From Parvibaculum sp. (GTDB taxonomy: Bacteria > Pseudomonadota > Alphaproteobacteria > Parvibaculales > Parvibaculaceae): a DNA stretch of 64,000 bases. This document shows, in pieces, positions 8,953 to 17,369 of the stretch; the first letter of the stretch is position 1; every line of letters starts with the position of its first letter. Below the pieces are notes generated by a model. The model ran no database searches. It saw only the letters and a program-made list of their open reading frames with translations, and was not told where the DNA came from. The stretch is taken from NCBI GenBank assembly GCA_002694985.1, contig NZNS01000011.1:1-64000 (forward strand). Direction: 5' to 3'. A program made the translations under genes and the position numbers.

Positions 8953-9909
8953 ATGACAGACAAGAAGCCAGGTCGCGGGCGCGTCTATAACAGCATCACC
9001 GAGACTATCGGTGACACGCCGCTGGTCCGCCTCAATCGCATGGCCGAGGAAGCGGGTGCCGTCGCCGACATTTATCTGAAACTCGAATTCTTCAATCCGC
9101 TGTCGAGCGTGAAGGATCGTATCGGCGTCGCCATGATCGAGGCGCTGGAGAAACAGGGCAAGATTAACGACAACACGGTGATCATCGAGCCGACATCGGG
9201 CAATACCGGCATTGCGCTCGCCTTCGTCTGCGCGGCAAAAGGCTATCGTCTGATCCTGTGCATGCCGGAGAGCATGTCGGTCGAACGGCGCAAGATGCTG
9301 GCGCTGCTCGGCGCGGAACTGGAACTCACGCCGAAGGAAAAAGGCATGAAGGGCGCAATCGCGCGCGCGGAGGAACTGCTCGCGGAGCATCCCAACTCCG
9401 TCATGCCGCAGCAGTTCGACAATCCGGCGAACCCGGAAATTCACCGCACGACGACGGCGGAGGAAATCTGGAACGACACGCATGGCAAGGTGGATGTGGT
9501 GATTTCCGGCATCGGTACGGCAGGCACCTTTACCGGCGTCGGCTCCGTTTTGAAGAAATACAAGCCCGAACTCAAGATGATCGCCGTCGAGCCGGAAGAC
9601 AGCCCCGTGCTTTCGGGCGGACAGCCGGGCCCGCACATGATCCAGGGCATCGGCGCGGGCTTCGCGCCGGGCAATCTCGACAAGTCGCTGATCGATGAAG
9701 TGGTCACCATCGGCAACGAGACGGCGTTTGAACATGCACGGAAAGCTGCCCGCATGGAGGGTATTCCCGGCGGGATCTCTTCGGGAGCAGCGATCGCCGT
9801 TGCACTGGAAATCGGCTGCCGGCCGGAAATGAAGGGCAAGACGATCGTCGCGATCATCCCCTCCTTCGCAGAACGCTATCTTTCGACGGCGCTTTTCGAC
9901 GGCCTTTGA
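8953..9909 (+). CDS. cysK: Cysteine synthase A
   Basis: A PLP-dependent O-acetylserine sulfhydrylase of 318 residues that makes L-cysteine from O-acetylserine and sulfide. The PLP lysine is in [11 protein letters not shown], the phosphate loop in [11 protein letters not shown], and the glycine-rich PLP loop in [23 protein letters not shown] and the closing ERYLSTALF are typical of CysK. The start has GGGAGG upstream. It follows an Rrf2-type regulator on the same strand and converges on hxlR with only four bases between stop codons. Confidence 0.95.
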   Translation: MTDKKPGRGRVYNSITETIGDTPLVRLNRMAEEAGAVADIYLKLEFFNPLSSVKDRIGVAMIEALEKQGKINDNTVIIEPTSGNTGIALAFVCAAKGYRLILCMPESMSVERRKMLALLGAELELTPKEKGMKGAIARAEELLAEHPNSVMPQQFDNPANPEIHRTTTAEEIWNDTHGKVDVVISGIGTAGTFTGVGSVLKKYKPELKMIAVEPEDSPVLSGGQPGPHMIQGIGAGFAPGNLDKSLIDEVVTIGNETAFEHARKAARMEGIPGGISSGAAIAVALEIGCRPEMKGKTIVAIIPSFAERYLSTALFDGL

Positions 9910-9913
9910 AGGA

Positions 9914-10402
9914 TTACTCTGTCTCGCCGCCTGCCGCCTTCAAGATGGCGGGCGGCGCACCGGGCCCCGGCTCCACAGTCATCGAACGCGCATCGAGCGG
10001 CTCACCGCATTCAGAGCACGTGGGCACCGCATGGGCGACATGGCCGCAGGCGTTGTGACGGCGAAGCAGCGGCGGACCTTCAGGGCCCGCCATCCATTTA
10101 TCGCCCCAGTCCAGCAGCGAGAGCATGACGGGATAGAGGTCGAGGCCCTTTTCGGTCAGCCTGTATTCCTCGCGGCGGGGGCGCTCCTGATAGGGCTTCT
10201 TGCACAGGACACCCGCTTCCGTCAGTTTTTTCAGGCGGTCCGCCAGCACGTGGCGGGCAATGCCGAGGCGCTGCTCGAATTCCTCGAAGCGGCGTACACG
10301 CAGGAAGCATTCGCGCAGTACGAGCAGCGTCCATCTGTCGCCAACGATGGAGAGCGTGCGGGCAAGCGAGCAAGGCTCGCGATCCAGTTCTTCCCAGCGC
10401 AT
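9914..10402 (-). CDS. HxlR-family transcriptional regulator with a Cys-rich tail
   Basis: A 162-residue HxlR protein. The family winged helix is CSLARTLSIVGDRWTLLVLREC followed by FEEFEQRLGIARHVLADRLKKLTEAGVL. The C-terminal extension holds four Cys/His-rich positions (NACGHVAHAVPTCSECGEPL) that resemble a zinc ribbon, and Cys12 sits where redox-sensing HxlR members place theirs. AAGGGAG precedes the start. It is divergent from an SDR-like gene, and two palindromes lie in between. Autoregulation and control of that neighbour are likely. The effector is unknown. Confidence 0.9.
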   Translation of the reverse strand: MRWEELDREPCSLARTLSIVGDRWTLLVLRECFLRVRRFEEFEQRLGIARHVLADRLKKLTEAGVLCKKPYQERPRREEYRLTEKGLDLYPVMLSLLDWGDKWMAGPEGPPLLRRHNACGHVAHAVPTCSECGEPLDARSMTVEPGPGAPPAILKAAGGETE

Positions 10403-10422
10403 GAAAACTCCCTTTCCCGGTT

Positions 10423-10484
10423 ATCATAGCTTGACAGGTTCTTTTTTGGAACCCATTGTGTAATTACAAGTTCAAAAAAGGAAC
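10423..10484. promoter_or_regulatory. Divergent promoter region with twin palindromic operators
   Basis: Two copies of GTTC-N7-GAAC lie between hxlR and the SDR gene: 10438-10452, extended to a 17-bp palindrome at 10437-10453, and 10470-10484. Each has a T/A-rich spacer, and their centres are 32 bases apart, close to three helical turns. A TATGAT element for the minus strand is at 10423-10428 and a TTGACA for the plus strand is at 10431-10436. HxlR binding is inferred from position and symmetry. Confidence 0.65.
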
Positions 10485-10531
10485 TGATATTTCCAGTTAT
10501 TCCGGGGCAGCCAAAGCGGAGGAAAAACGCC

Positions 10532-11260
10532 ATGAGCGAAAAGAAGGCCGCGATGATCATCGGCGCGGGCGACGCGACCGGCGGCGCCATCGCCAGACGC
10601 TTCGCGAAAGAAGGCTATGTCGCCTGTGTGACGCGGCGAAACGCGGACAAGCTGACACCGCTCGTCGAGGAGATCCGGGCTAGAGGCGGCGAAGCGCGCG
10701 GCTTCGGTTCGGACGCGCGAAAGGAAGAGGATGTCGTCGCGCTTTTTGAAACGGTCGAGCGCGAGATCGGGCCTGTCGAGGTCTTCGTTTTCAATATTGG
10801 CGCGAATGTGAACTTACCGATCCTCGAGATGACGGAGCGCGTCTATCGCAAGGTCTGGGAGATGGGAACCTATGCCGGTTTCCTGACAGGCCGCGAGGCG
10901 GCGCGCGTAATGATACCGCGGGGGCGGGGCACGATGATCTTCACTGGCGCGACGGCGAGCCTTCGCGGCGGTGCAGGTTTCAGCGCCTTTGCGGGCGCGA
11001 AATTCGCGCTTCGGGCGCTGGCGCAGAGCCTGGCACGCGAGCTTGGGCCCAAGGGCATCCATGTCGCGCATCCGATCATAGATGGCGCCATCGACACGGC
11101 CTTCATCCGCGACAATTTTCCGGCGCGCTACGCCTTGAAGGATCAGGATGGAATCCTGAACCCCGATCACATCGCGGAAGCCTATTGGCAGCTTCATGCC
11201 CAGCCGCGCGACGCCTGGACGCATGAACTCGACCTGCGCCCGTGGATGGAAACATTCTGA
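10532..11260 (+). CDS. Short-chain dehydrogenase/reductase-like protein lacking the catalytic Tyr
   Basis: A 242-residue Rossmann-fold protein. The cofactor loop GAGDATGGAIARRF replaces the classic TGxxxGIG, and FNIGANV stands where NNAG normally lies. At the active site the sequence is SAFAGAKFALRAL: the Lys is kept but the Tyr of YxxxK is Phe. A Ser-like catalytic position may remain in FTGATASLRG. The protein may therefore not catalyse a standard dehydrogenase reaction, or may do so with altered chemistry. GAGGA precedes the start. It is the first gene of a two-gene unit with an HCCA-isomerase-like protein and is divergent from hxlR. Confidence 0.85.
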   Translation: MSEKKAAMIIGAGDATGGAIARRFAKEGYVACVTRRNADKLTPLVEEIRARGGEARGFGSDARKEEDVVALFETVEREIGPVEVFVFNIGANVNLPILEMTERVYRKVWEMGTYAGFLTGREAARVMIPRGRGTMIFTGATASLRGGAGFSAFAGAKFALRALAQSLARELGPKGIHVAHPIIDGAIDTAFIRDNFPARYALKDQDGILNPDHIAEAYWQLHAQPRDAWTHELDLRPWMETF

Positions 11261-11281
11261 ACGGAAAAGAGGGATGCTCAC

Positions 11282-11884
11282 ATGAGCAAGCAGGTGGAAT
11301 TTCTTTTCGATTTTGGCAGTCCGAACGCCTATCTCGCCAGCAAGGCGATACCGGCAATCGAGCAACGCACCGGCGTGGCATTCAAATACGTGCCGGTGCT
11401 GCTCGGCGGCATCTTCAAGGCAACAGGCAATGTCTCGCCCATGGTTGCAAACCAGGGGATCAAGAACAAAAACGAGTACCAGTCTCTCGAGATCGAACGC
11501 TTCATCAAGAAGCACAATCTGACGAAGTTCAAATTCAACACGCATTTCCCCGTGAACACGCTGCAGATCATGCGTGGCGCGATTGCCGCCGAGATGGACG
11601 GGATACTGCCGAAATATTTCGAGGTGGTTGCATCCGCCATGTGGGAGCAATCGCTGAAAATGGACGAGACCGACGTCATCAAAGCGGCGCTCGACGCCGG
11701 CGGTATCGACGGCGCACATATTCTCGCGCGCATCCAGGACGGCGATGTGAAGGCGAAGCTCATCGCGAACACGGAAGACGCCGTAGCGCGCGGCGCCTTC
11801 GGCATTCCGACCTTCTTTGTCGATGGCGAGATTTATTTCGGCAAGGACCGGCTGCGCGACGTGGAAGAAACGATCACGGGCTGA
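11282..11884 (+). CDS. 2-hydroxychromene-2-carboxylate isomerase/GST-kappa-like (DsbA family)
   Basis: A 200-residue thioredoxin-fold protein of the DsbA/HCCA-isomerase family. The N-terminus FLFDFGSPNAYLASKAIP has the conserved Ser used to activate glutathione in HCCA isomerase and GST kappa, instead of a CxxC pair. GAFGIPTFFVDGEIYFGKDRL is the typical C-terminal cis-Pro region. It starts 21 bases after the SDR-like gene. The pair, with the divergent HxlR, suggests a detoxification or aromatic-metabolite function; the substrate is not known. It has no signal peptide and should be cytoplasmic. Confidence 0.88.
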   Translation: MSKQVEFLFDFGSPNAYLASKAIPAIEQRTGVAFKYVPVLLGGIFKATGNVSPMVANQGIKNKNEYQSLEIERFIKKHNLTKFKFNTHFPVNTLQIMRGAIAAEMDGILPKYFEVVASAMWEQSLKMDETDVIKAALDAGGIDGAHILARIQDGDVKAKLIANTEDAVARGAFGIPTFFVDGEIYFGKDRLRDVEETITG

Positions 11885-11911
11885 CAGGACCGGTCTTGCC
11901 GGCCGGACCTG
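11885..11911. other. Hairpin between convergent genes
   Basis: CAGGACCGG (11885-11893) and CCGGACCTG (11903-11911) pair at eight of nine positions. No T-run follows on either strand, so termination is possible but not certain. The convergent neighbours are the isomerase-like gene and the phasin. Confidence 0.4.
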
Positions 11912-11980
11912 CCAGACGAATATCCTCGCACCGCGCGGCGGAAGCCGTGCGTTTCCCGCACCTTCGGGACGAAGACCAGC

Positions 11981-12280
11981 CTAGAGCGAGACCGGCTTGG
12001 GCAGATGGCCCATCACTTCGCTGGTGACTTCTGTCGTCAGTTCGCTCAACTTGGTCGCTTCCTGCGTATAGGCTTCCATGGTCGAGACCATGAAATCGCG
12101 CTGAAGCGCCATCATGTCCTTCATGGATTTGGCAGCGAAGATCGCTTCGGCAGCAGAGGTATCGGTCTCGAAGCGCGTCTTGCCGAAATCCATGAGCTCC
12201 GTGTTGATCTTCTTCATGCCGCTGGCGGCGGCGTTGGCGGAAGCCGTGAAAGCGTCGATCATCTCGCGGGGGTCGTTCAT
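11981..12280 (-). CDS. Phasin family protein
   Basis: A 99-residue helical protein with the phasin pattern: MIDAFTASANAAASGMKKINTELMDFG, then AKSMKDMMALQRDFMVSTMEAYTQEATKLSELT. Phasins coat polyhydroxyalkanoate granules and control their size. There is no Cys, signal peptide or membrane segment. The ATG at 12280 follows a GAGGATGAGG-type ribosome site, so the longer upstream reading is rejected. No PHA synthase lies in the window. A TGC-rich block upstream (12354-12371) resembles sites reported for the PHA regulator PhaR in other species. Confidence 0.85.
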   Translation of the reverse strand: MNDPREMIDAFTASANAAASGMKKINTELMDFGKTRFETDTSAAEAIFAAKSMKDMMALQRDFMVSTMEAYTQEATKLSELTTEVTSEVMGHLPKPVSL

Positions 12281-12504
12281 CGGGGGCACCTCATCCTCAA
12301 AGAATATTCTATCGGCCCTCGGGGCCGGGCGGGTAGGTGGTGGCAAGCATGGCTTATGTTGCATTGCACAAAGAGACTATCGCAAAAAAACCAGACATTT
12401 CCATGACATTCTTCGCATGTGCAGCAAGATTCTTCGGTGTAAGGCTCCTTTCATTGACATTTCAGGCGCGGAATGGCGGATAAAGCCCCAAGGAGCGCAA
12501 GAGC

Positions 12505-13311
12505 ATGGCACTGAACGACGAACAACTGGAACGCTACGCCCGGCACATCGTGCTGAAGGAGATCGGCGGGCCCGGCCAGCAGAAGCTCCTGAAGGCGCGA
12601 GTGCTCATCATCGGTGCGGGCGGGCTCGGAAGCCCCTGCCTGATATATCTCGCGGCAGCGGGCGTCGGCACCATCGGCATTATCGACAATGACACGGTGT
12701 CGCTTTCCAACCTCCAGCGGCAGATCGCACATGGAACACCCGATCTCGGCCTGGAAAAGACAGAGAGTGCGGCGGACGCTGCCACGCGCATCAACCCGGA
12801 CGTCAAAATCGTCCAGCACAAGGAACGCCTGACGGCGGAAAATGCGCTTGGCATTATTTCGCAATATGACCTGGTAGCGGATGGTTGCGATAATTTCGCG
12901 ACCCGCTTTCTCGTCAACGATGCCTGCTATTTCGCGAAAGTGCCGCTCGTCTCCGCCGCCGTCGGCCAGTTCGAGGGGCAGCTTGCCGTGTTCCGTCCCT
13001 TCGAACGCGATGCGGAGGGAAAACCGAAGCCGAACTACCGCGACTTCGTAGGCGAAACGCCGCCGCCCGGCTCCGTGCCGACTTGCGAGGAAGCGGGCGT
13101 GATGGGGGCGCTGACCGGGGTCGTCGGTTCGCTGCAGGCGCTGGAAGTCATCAAGGAGATCACTGGCGCGGGGACGAGCCTTGCGGGAAAACTGCTCATC
13201 TATGACGCGCTCGAGACGCGGTTTCGAACGGTGAAGCTCAAATGGGATCCGAAGAACCCGCTGACAGGGGAAACCCCGTCAATAAAGGATCTTTCGATCC
13301 ACTCAGTCTGA
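12505..13311 (+). CDS. MoeB/ThiF/HesA-family adenylyltransferase
   Basis: An E1-like enzyme of 268 residues that adenylates the C-terminal Gly of a ubiquitin-like sulfur carrier. The nucleotide loop is IGAGGLGSP, followed by GIIDNDTVSLSNLQRQI, and the catalytic Cys is in PTCEEAGVMG. The zinc-binding CxxC pairs of typical MoeB are absent: the first region reads NYRDFVGETPPPGS and the C-terminal DPKNPLTGETPS lacks Cys. It has no rhodanese domain. The partner (MoaD, ThiS or other) is not in the window, so the pathway cannot be fixed. Confidence 0.9.
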   Translation: MALNDEQLERYARHIVLKEIGGPGQQKLLKARVLIIGAGGLGSPCLIYLAAAGVGTIGIIDNDTVSLSNLQRQIAHGTPDLGLEKTESAADAATRINPDVKIVQHKERLTAENALGIISQYDLVADGCDNFATRFLVNDACYFAKVPLVSAAVGQFEGQLAVFRPFERDAEGKPKPNYRDFVGETPPPGSVPTCEEAGVMGALTGVVGSLQALEVIKEITGAGTSLAGKLLIYDALETRFRTVKLKWDPKNPLTGETPSIKDLSIHSV

Positions 13312-13322
13312 GGCTGCCATCA

Positions 13323-13468
13323 CATGATTGCCGGGATGACCCGGGCTCTCTTGTGTTGTAACCGGTTCACCCGATCATTCATTACATGATTGCCGGGATG
13401 ACCCGGGCTCTCTTGTATTGTGACCGGTTCACCCGATCATTCATTACATGATTGCCGGGATGACCCGG
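13323..13468. repeat. 62-bp tandem repeat reaching into the hydroxyacid dehydrogenase 3' end
   Basis: The start of each unit (CATGATTGCCGGGATGACCC) recurs at 13323, 13385 and 13447, a period of 62 bases. The first two units are nearly identical throughout. The third matches for 22 bases and is the coding end of the hydroxyacid dehydrogenase, including its stop region. Each unit holds the hairpin CCGGG-ATGA-CCCGG. It occupies the junction between two convergent genes. Confidence 0.9.
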
Positions 13469-14436
13469 TCGGGCGGACGGTGTCCGTCCATGAAGGTCTT
13501 GATGTTGACGATGACCTTGCCGCCCATCTCGACGCGGCCTTCGATGGTGGCAGAGCCCATATGGGGCAGTGACACCACATTCGGAAGCGCGACGAGGCGC
13601 GGGCTCACCGAGGGCTCGCGCTCGAAGACGTCGAGGCCCGCACCGGCAAGTTCGCCAGCTTCGAGGGCACGCAGCAGCGCATTCTCGTCGATGATTTCAC
13701 CACGCGCCGTGTTGACGATGTAGGTTTCCGGTTTCAGCAGCTTCAGGCGGCGTGTGTCCAGCAGATGAAATGTCTGCGGCGTCAGCGGGCAATTGACCGA
13801 GACGATGTCCACATTTGGCAACATGTCGTCGAGATTTTCCCAGAAGCGCGCCTCGAGCTCCTGCTCCATGACGGCGTTGGCAGGCTTCCTGTTGTGATAA
13901 TGGATTTCGAGGCCGAAGGGGCGCGCACGACGCGCCACAGCCTGGCCGATACGGCCCATGCCGATAATGCCGAGCCGCTTGCCCGTGAGACGACGGCCGA
14001 GCATCCAGGTGGGCGACCAGCCAGGCCACTGGCCTTCATGCTCACGCAGATATCGCGCGCCTTCCGAGAGACGGCGCGGCACGGAAAGGATGAGCCCCAT
14101 CGTCATGTCGGCGGTATCTTCCGTCAGCACACCAGGTGTGTTCGTTACCGTAATGCCGCGGCGACGGGCCGTTTCCACATCGATGTTATCGATGCCGGTG
14201 CCAAACTGAGCGATGAGGCGGAGATTTTCGCCCGCCTGCGAGAGAAGACGCGCGTCGATCCTGTCTGTCACTGTGGGAACCAGCACATCCGCCTCGCGCA
14301 GCGCATTGGCAAGTTCGGCTTGCGTGAAAGGATGATCGTCGGCATTCAACCGGACATCGAACAACTCGCCCATGCGCGCCTCTATGGGCTCGGGCAGTTT
14401 GCGGGTGACGATGACAAGCGGTTTTCTGGCAGTCAT
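13444..14436 (-). CDS. D-isomer-specific 2-hydroxyacid dehydrogenase
   Basis: A 330-residue NAD(P)-dependent dehydrogenase, probably a glyoxylate/hydroxypyruvate reductase. The substrate loop is AQFGTGIDNID. The Rossmann motif is GKRLGIIGMGRIGQAVARRA. The catalytic Arg is in NTARGEIID, the Glu in LDVFEREP, and the His in LPHMGSATIEGR. Length agrees with GyaR-type enzymes. It is divergent from an SH3-domain protein gene. Its last codons are repeated downstream in a 62-bp tandem array. The physiological substrate cannot be told from sequence. Confidence 0.93.
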   Translation of the reverse strand: MTARKPLVIVTRKLPEPIEARMGELFDVRLNADDHPFTQAELANALREADVLVPTVTDRIDARLLSQAGENLRLIAQFGTGIDNIDVETARRRGITVTNTPGVLTEDTADMTMGLILSVPRRLSEGARYLREHEGQWPGWSPTWMLGRRLTGKRLGIIGMGRIGQAVARRARPFGLEIHYHNRKPANAVMEQELEARFWENLDDMLPNVDIVSVNCPLTPQTFHLLDTRRLKLLKPETYIVNTARGEIIDENALLRALEAGELAGAGLDVFEREPSVSPRLVALPNVVSLPHMGSATIEGRVEMGGKVIVNIKTFMDGHRPPDRVIPAIM

Positions 14437-14635
14437 GAGATACTCCGGCGGCGCTCCGCGAAATGGAGGCTGGGGGTGTGCCCCTTCTTATCAGGTTTTA
14501 TCCGGTTGTTTGCGCCATTTTCTGGCAAAATCCGGTGAGTCGGGTAGAGCGTATCCATTCGGCGGAACATTACGTTGGGGACCGGGCCCGAGAACAGTCG
14601 AGGAGACCGGAGGGGCCAACGGGCAGAAAATAAAG

Positions 14636-15253
14636 ATGCGGGAGCGGTCAGCAAAAGCAAGGCGAAGAGAATGGCGCGCGGCAGCCTGCGCAGCTGTGCT
14701 TTCAGGCGTGCTTCTCAGCCTGTGGGGAAGCATGAACCCTGCGGCTGCCGAAGACATGCCAATTGCCACAGCGGCGCTGAGCAGCCAGCAGGCCGCGATG
14801 CCCGAACGAACGCCGGGGGCGGCGACCGGGCTTCCCGTCCCGCGCTTCGTGAGCCTCAAATCAGGGCGCGCAAATGTACGGCGCGGACCCGGCACCGATT
14901 TTCCCATCGATTGGGTTTACCGCAAAAGCGGTGTGCCGCTGGAAGTGATCGCGGAGTCGAACAACTGGCGGCGCATTCGCGACCATGAAGGCGACGGCGG
15001 CTGGATCTGGCACTCGATGCTCGACGGTGAACGCACGGCGATTATCGAGGGGACGGAAGACGACGGCGCACATGCCGTGCTCCATGCCGAGCCGGACGAG
15101 GCCTCCGCGGTCATCGCCTATGCCGAGAACGGGCTTCTCGTACGCGTGACGAGCTGCAAGGCGCGCTGGTGCCACCTCGAAGCGAAAGGCTATGAAGGCT
15201 GGACACCACAGGGCAGGCTCTGGGGCGTCTATCCCGGCGAGAATTTCGACTAG
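14636..15253 (+). CDS. Secreted protein with bacterial SH3 domains
   Basis: A 205-residue exported protein. A basic start (RERSAKARRREW) precedes the hydrophobic core AACAAVLSGVLLSLWG, with cleavage likely after PAAA near residue 39. Two SH3_3-type units follow: the first around SLKSGRANVRRGPGTDFPIDWVYR to GWIWHSML, the second around AVLHAEPDEASAVIAYAENGLLVRV to GWTPQGRLWGVYP. Such domains usually bind peptidoglycan or peptides in the periplasm. The start is the first ATG that gives a signal peptide; the reading frame remains open upstream but without sense. It converges with the DUF3501 gene with four bases between. Confidence 0.88.
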   Translation: MRERSAKARRREWRAAACAAVLSGVLLSLWGSMNPAAAEDMPIATAALSSQQAAMPERTPGAATGLPVPRFVSLKSGRANVRRGPGTDFPIDWVYRKSGVPLEVIAESNNWRRIRDHEGDGGWIWHSMLDGERTAIIEGTEDDGAHAVLHAEPDEASAVIAYAENGLLVRVTSCKARWCHLEAKGYEGWTPQGRLWGVYPGENFD

Positions 15254-15257
15254 GACG

Positions 15258-15851
15258 TCAGTCGAAGTCTTTTGCGAGGGCTTCCTTCACCTGCGGCTGC
15301 ATCACCGCCATGTGGTGATAATTCTCATGCGCGATGACGGCCATGACCTGCGTTGCGGGATCGCGGAATTTTTCGATCTGCCCAGGCGTGAAACGGAAAT
15401 GCACGAAGTGAACGGATGAGGTTTTGCCGTCGGCCTTGGTGCGCTCGACATCCGTCTCCGCCTCGCCGATCACCTTCTCGCCGCCGACATCGATATGGAG
15501 ATGTTTCTCGACCCAGGTGATGGAACGCAGGAAGGCGTCGCGGCGAACGGGATCGTTGATCTCGAACATGATCGTGGCCACGAGTTCGTTGCCTTGCGGG
15601 ATCAGCGGGTTATAGGCGTGGAGTTCGTCGGCGAGCTGTTCGGCGCCGCCCTTCTCGATGTGCAGCATCTCCTGAACCTGCTGGAACATCGTGTCGTAGT
15701 TCTCGAAATAGAAGGTCGCATAGGGACCGACCTCGACGCGTCGGTTTTTCTTCATCGCCGTGATCGCCGCGCGGCGTTCCTTGCGCTCCTTCGCATAGGT
15801 CTCGTAGGGCAGGATATCGGCAGGTGTGATTTCTTTTTTCATCGCAACCAT
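15258..15851 (-). CDS. DUF3501 family protein
   Basis: A protein of about 197 residues matching DUF3501, which typically occurs next to rubrerythrin and a GlpC/HdrD-like Fe-S protein. Features are ITPADILPYETYAKERKERR, VGPYATFYFENYDTMFQQVQEML and the C-terminal HFRFTPGQIEKF with IAHENYHH. The His- and Glu-rich segments could bind metal, but this is inference. The ATG at 15851 follows AGAAGG; an ATG at 15842 is an alternative. It is the third gene of a minus-strand cluster with the Fe-S oxidoreductase (49 bases upstream) and rubrerythrin. Its reaction is unknown. Confidence 0.88.
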   Translation of the reverse strand: MVAMKKEITPADILPYETYAKERKERRAAITAMKKNRRVEVGPYATFYFENYDTMFQQVQEMLHIEKGGAEQLADELHAYNPLIPQGNELVATIMFEINDPVRRDAFLRSITWVEKHLHIDVGGEKVIGEAETDVERTKADGKTSSVHFVHFRFTPGQIEKFRDPATQVMAVIAHENYHHMAVMQPQVKEALAKDFD

Positions 15852-15900
15852 CTCTGGGAACCTTCTCGGGAAGAGCAACTTCCCGCCTTATTGTCCGCTT

Positions 15901-17289
15901 TTATTGAATGAGACCCCAGGCGCGCGCCATGATCTCGATGGGATGGTAAGGCGCGGGCGGCGCGGGCTCTTCCATCGTCTCAATCTCGTGGACGAGATGC
16001 TTGACGGCCAACGGACAATCCGACGTCACATATTTATTGCCGGTTTTGGCGACATTGCGCGAGGCCGTCTTGCCGACTTTCATTGCGACATCGAAGGTTT
16101 CCTTCATGACGCCGAATGTTCCTCCGTGCCCGGAGCAACGCTCTACCACATCGAGCTTTAGTTCGGGGATGAGGCGCATCATTTCCGCCGACTTCGCACC
16201 CATGTTCTGAGCGCGCGCATGGCAGGCAAGATGGGCTGTCACGCCCCCCTCGACGGGCTTGAGGCCAGGTGCAAGCCCCTCGTTCTTCGCGATATCGACA
16301 ACATATTCGTCGATGTCGCGCGTGGCGGCGGCAAGCTTCATGACGTCTTCATTGTCAGGGAGGATGAGCGGCCATTCGAACTTGAACATGAGACCGCAGG
16401 AAGCGGTAAGCGTGATGACATCGTAGCCCTTGTCGATCCAGGCAACCATGTCCTTCGCGACCTTCTCGGCCTGCGCGGCAACCTTCTCCAGGTTGCCCTG
16501 TTCGAGAAAAGGCATGCCGCAGCATCCGGGATAGGCAACTTCCGTCTCGACGCCATTATGCGCGAGGACGAGACGCGCGGCCTCGCCGACTTTCGGGTTG
16601 TTATAATTCACGAAACAGGTGGCAAAGAGAACCGCCTTGCGACCCTTCGCGGGTGCTTCTTTCGGCGCCGCCGCGCCTTGCGCATCCTGCTTCTTCGCAC
16701 GACGCAGGAATGTCTGTCCGTGAAATTTCGGAAGTTCCGCACGGCGGTCGATACCGGCAACGGCTTCGATGACAGGGCGGGTCAGCTTGTTGCCACGCGC
16801 CGAACCCCAATTCGCAAGCGGCGCGACGGGTGCCGCCAACGTGCCGTTCCTGTCCATCTGCGCAAGCTGGTTCTGCACGAAGGGGAAGCCCTCGGCCTCC
16901 TTACCCTTCGCCGCACGGTAACGCAGCATCAAATGCGGGAAATCGAGATCGAATTCATGCGGCGGCACATACGGACATTTCGTCATGAAGCACATGTCGC
17001 AAAGCGTGCAGGCTTCGACGACGGGACCGAAGTCCTGCGACTTCACTTCATCGAGTTCGCCGGTGGGGCTTTCGTCGATCAGATCGAAGAGGCGGGGGAA
17101 ACTGTCGCAGAGATTGAAGCAGCGCCGGCACCCGTGACAGATGTCGAAGACGCGACGCAATTCCGCATCGAGCTTTTCGAGATCGTAGAAATCGGGGTTT
17201 CGCCAGTCGATCGGGTGGCGGGTTGGCGCTTCGGTGCTGCCCTCCCTGGATGCCGTCGCTTGGGGTGTGCCTTCTTGCGGGCTGCTCAT
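15901..17289 (-). CDS. Fe-S oxidoreductase with 4Fe-4S ferredoxin and CCG domains
   Basis: A 462-residue soluble GlpC/HdrD-like protein. Two 4Fe-4S motifs lie near the N-terminus: [11 protein letters not shown] and [13 protein letters not shown]. Two CCG-type cysteine clusters follow: [11 protein letters not shown] and the [19 protein letters not shown] to ERCSGHGG segment. No membrane segment or flavin motif is visible, so it needs external electron partners. GGAG precedes the ATG at 17289. It lies between rubrerythrin (80 bases upstream) and the DUF3501 gene. In this context it may pass electrons to a peroxide-reducing or metal-linked process; that role is inferred from its neighbours. Confidence 0.9.
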   Translation of the reverse strand: MSSPQEGTPQATASREGSTEAPTRHPIDWRNPDFYDLEKLDAELRRVFDICHGCRRCFNLCDSFPRLFDLIDESPTGELDEVKSQDFGPVVEACTLCDMCFMTKCPYVPPHEFDLDFPHLMLRYRAAKGKEAEGFPFVQNQLAQMDRNGTLAAPVAPLANWGSARGNKLTRPVIEAVAGIDRRAELPKFHGQTFLRRAKKQDAQGAAAPKEAPAKGRKAVLFATCFVNYNNPKVGEAARLVLAHNGVETEVAYPGCCGMPFLEQGNLEKVAAQAEKVAKDMVAWIDKGYDVITLTASCGLMFKFEWPLILPDNEDVMKLAAATRDIDEYVVDIAKNEGLAPGLKPVEGGVTAHLACHARAQNMGAKSAEMMRLIPELKLDVVERCSGHGGTFGVMKETFDVAMKVGKTASRNVAKTGNKYVTSDCPLAVKHLVHEIETMEEPAPPAPYHPIEIMARAWGLIQ

Positions 17290-17369
17290 CGGCTTTGGTC
17301 TCCAGCGCGAGTGAAGAGAGTCGAGAGGCATGGAGCCGGAGGGGCGAAAACCCCTCCGCTCCGAAGTTG

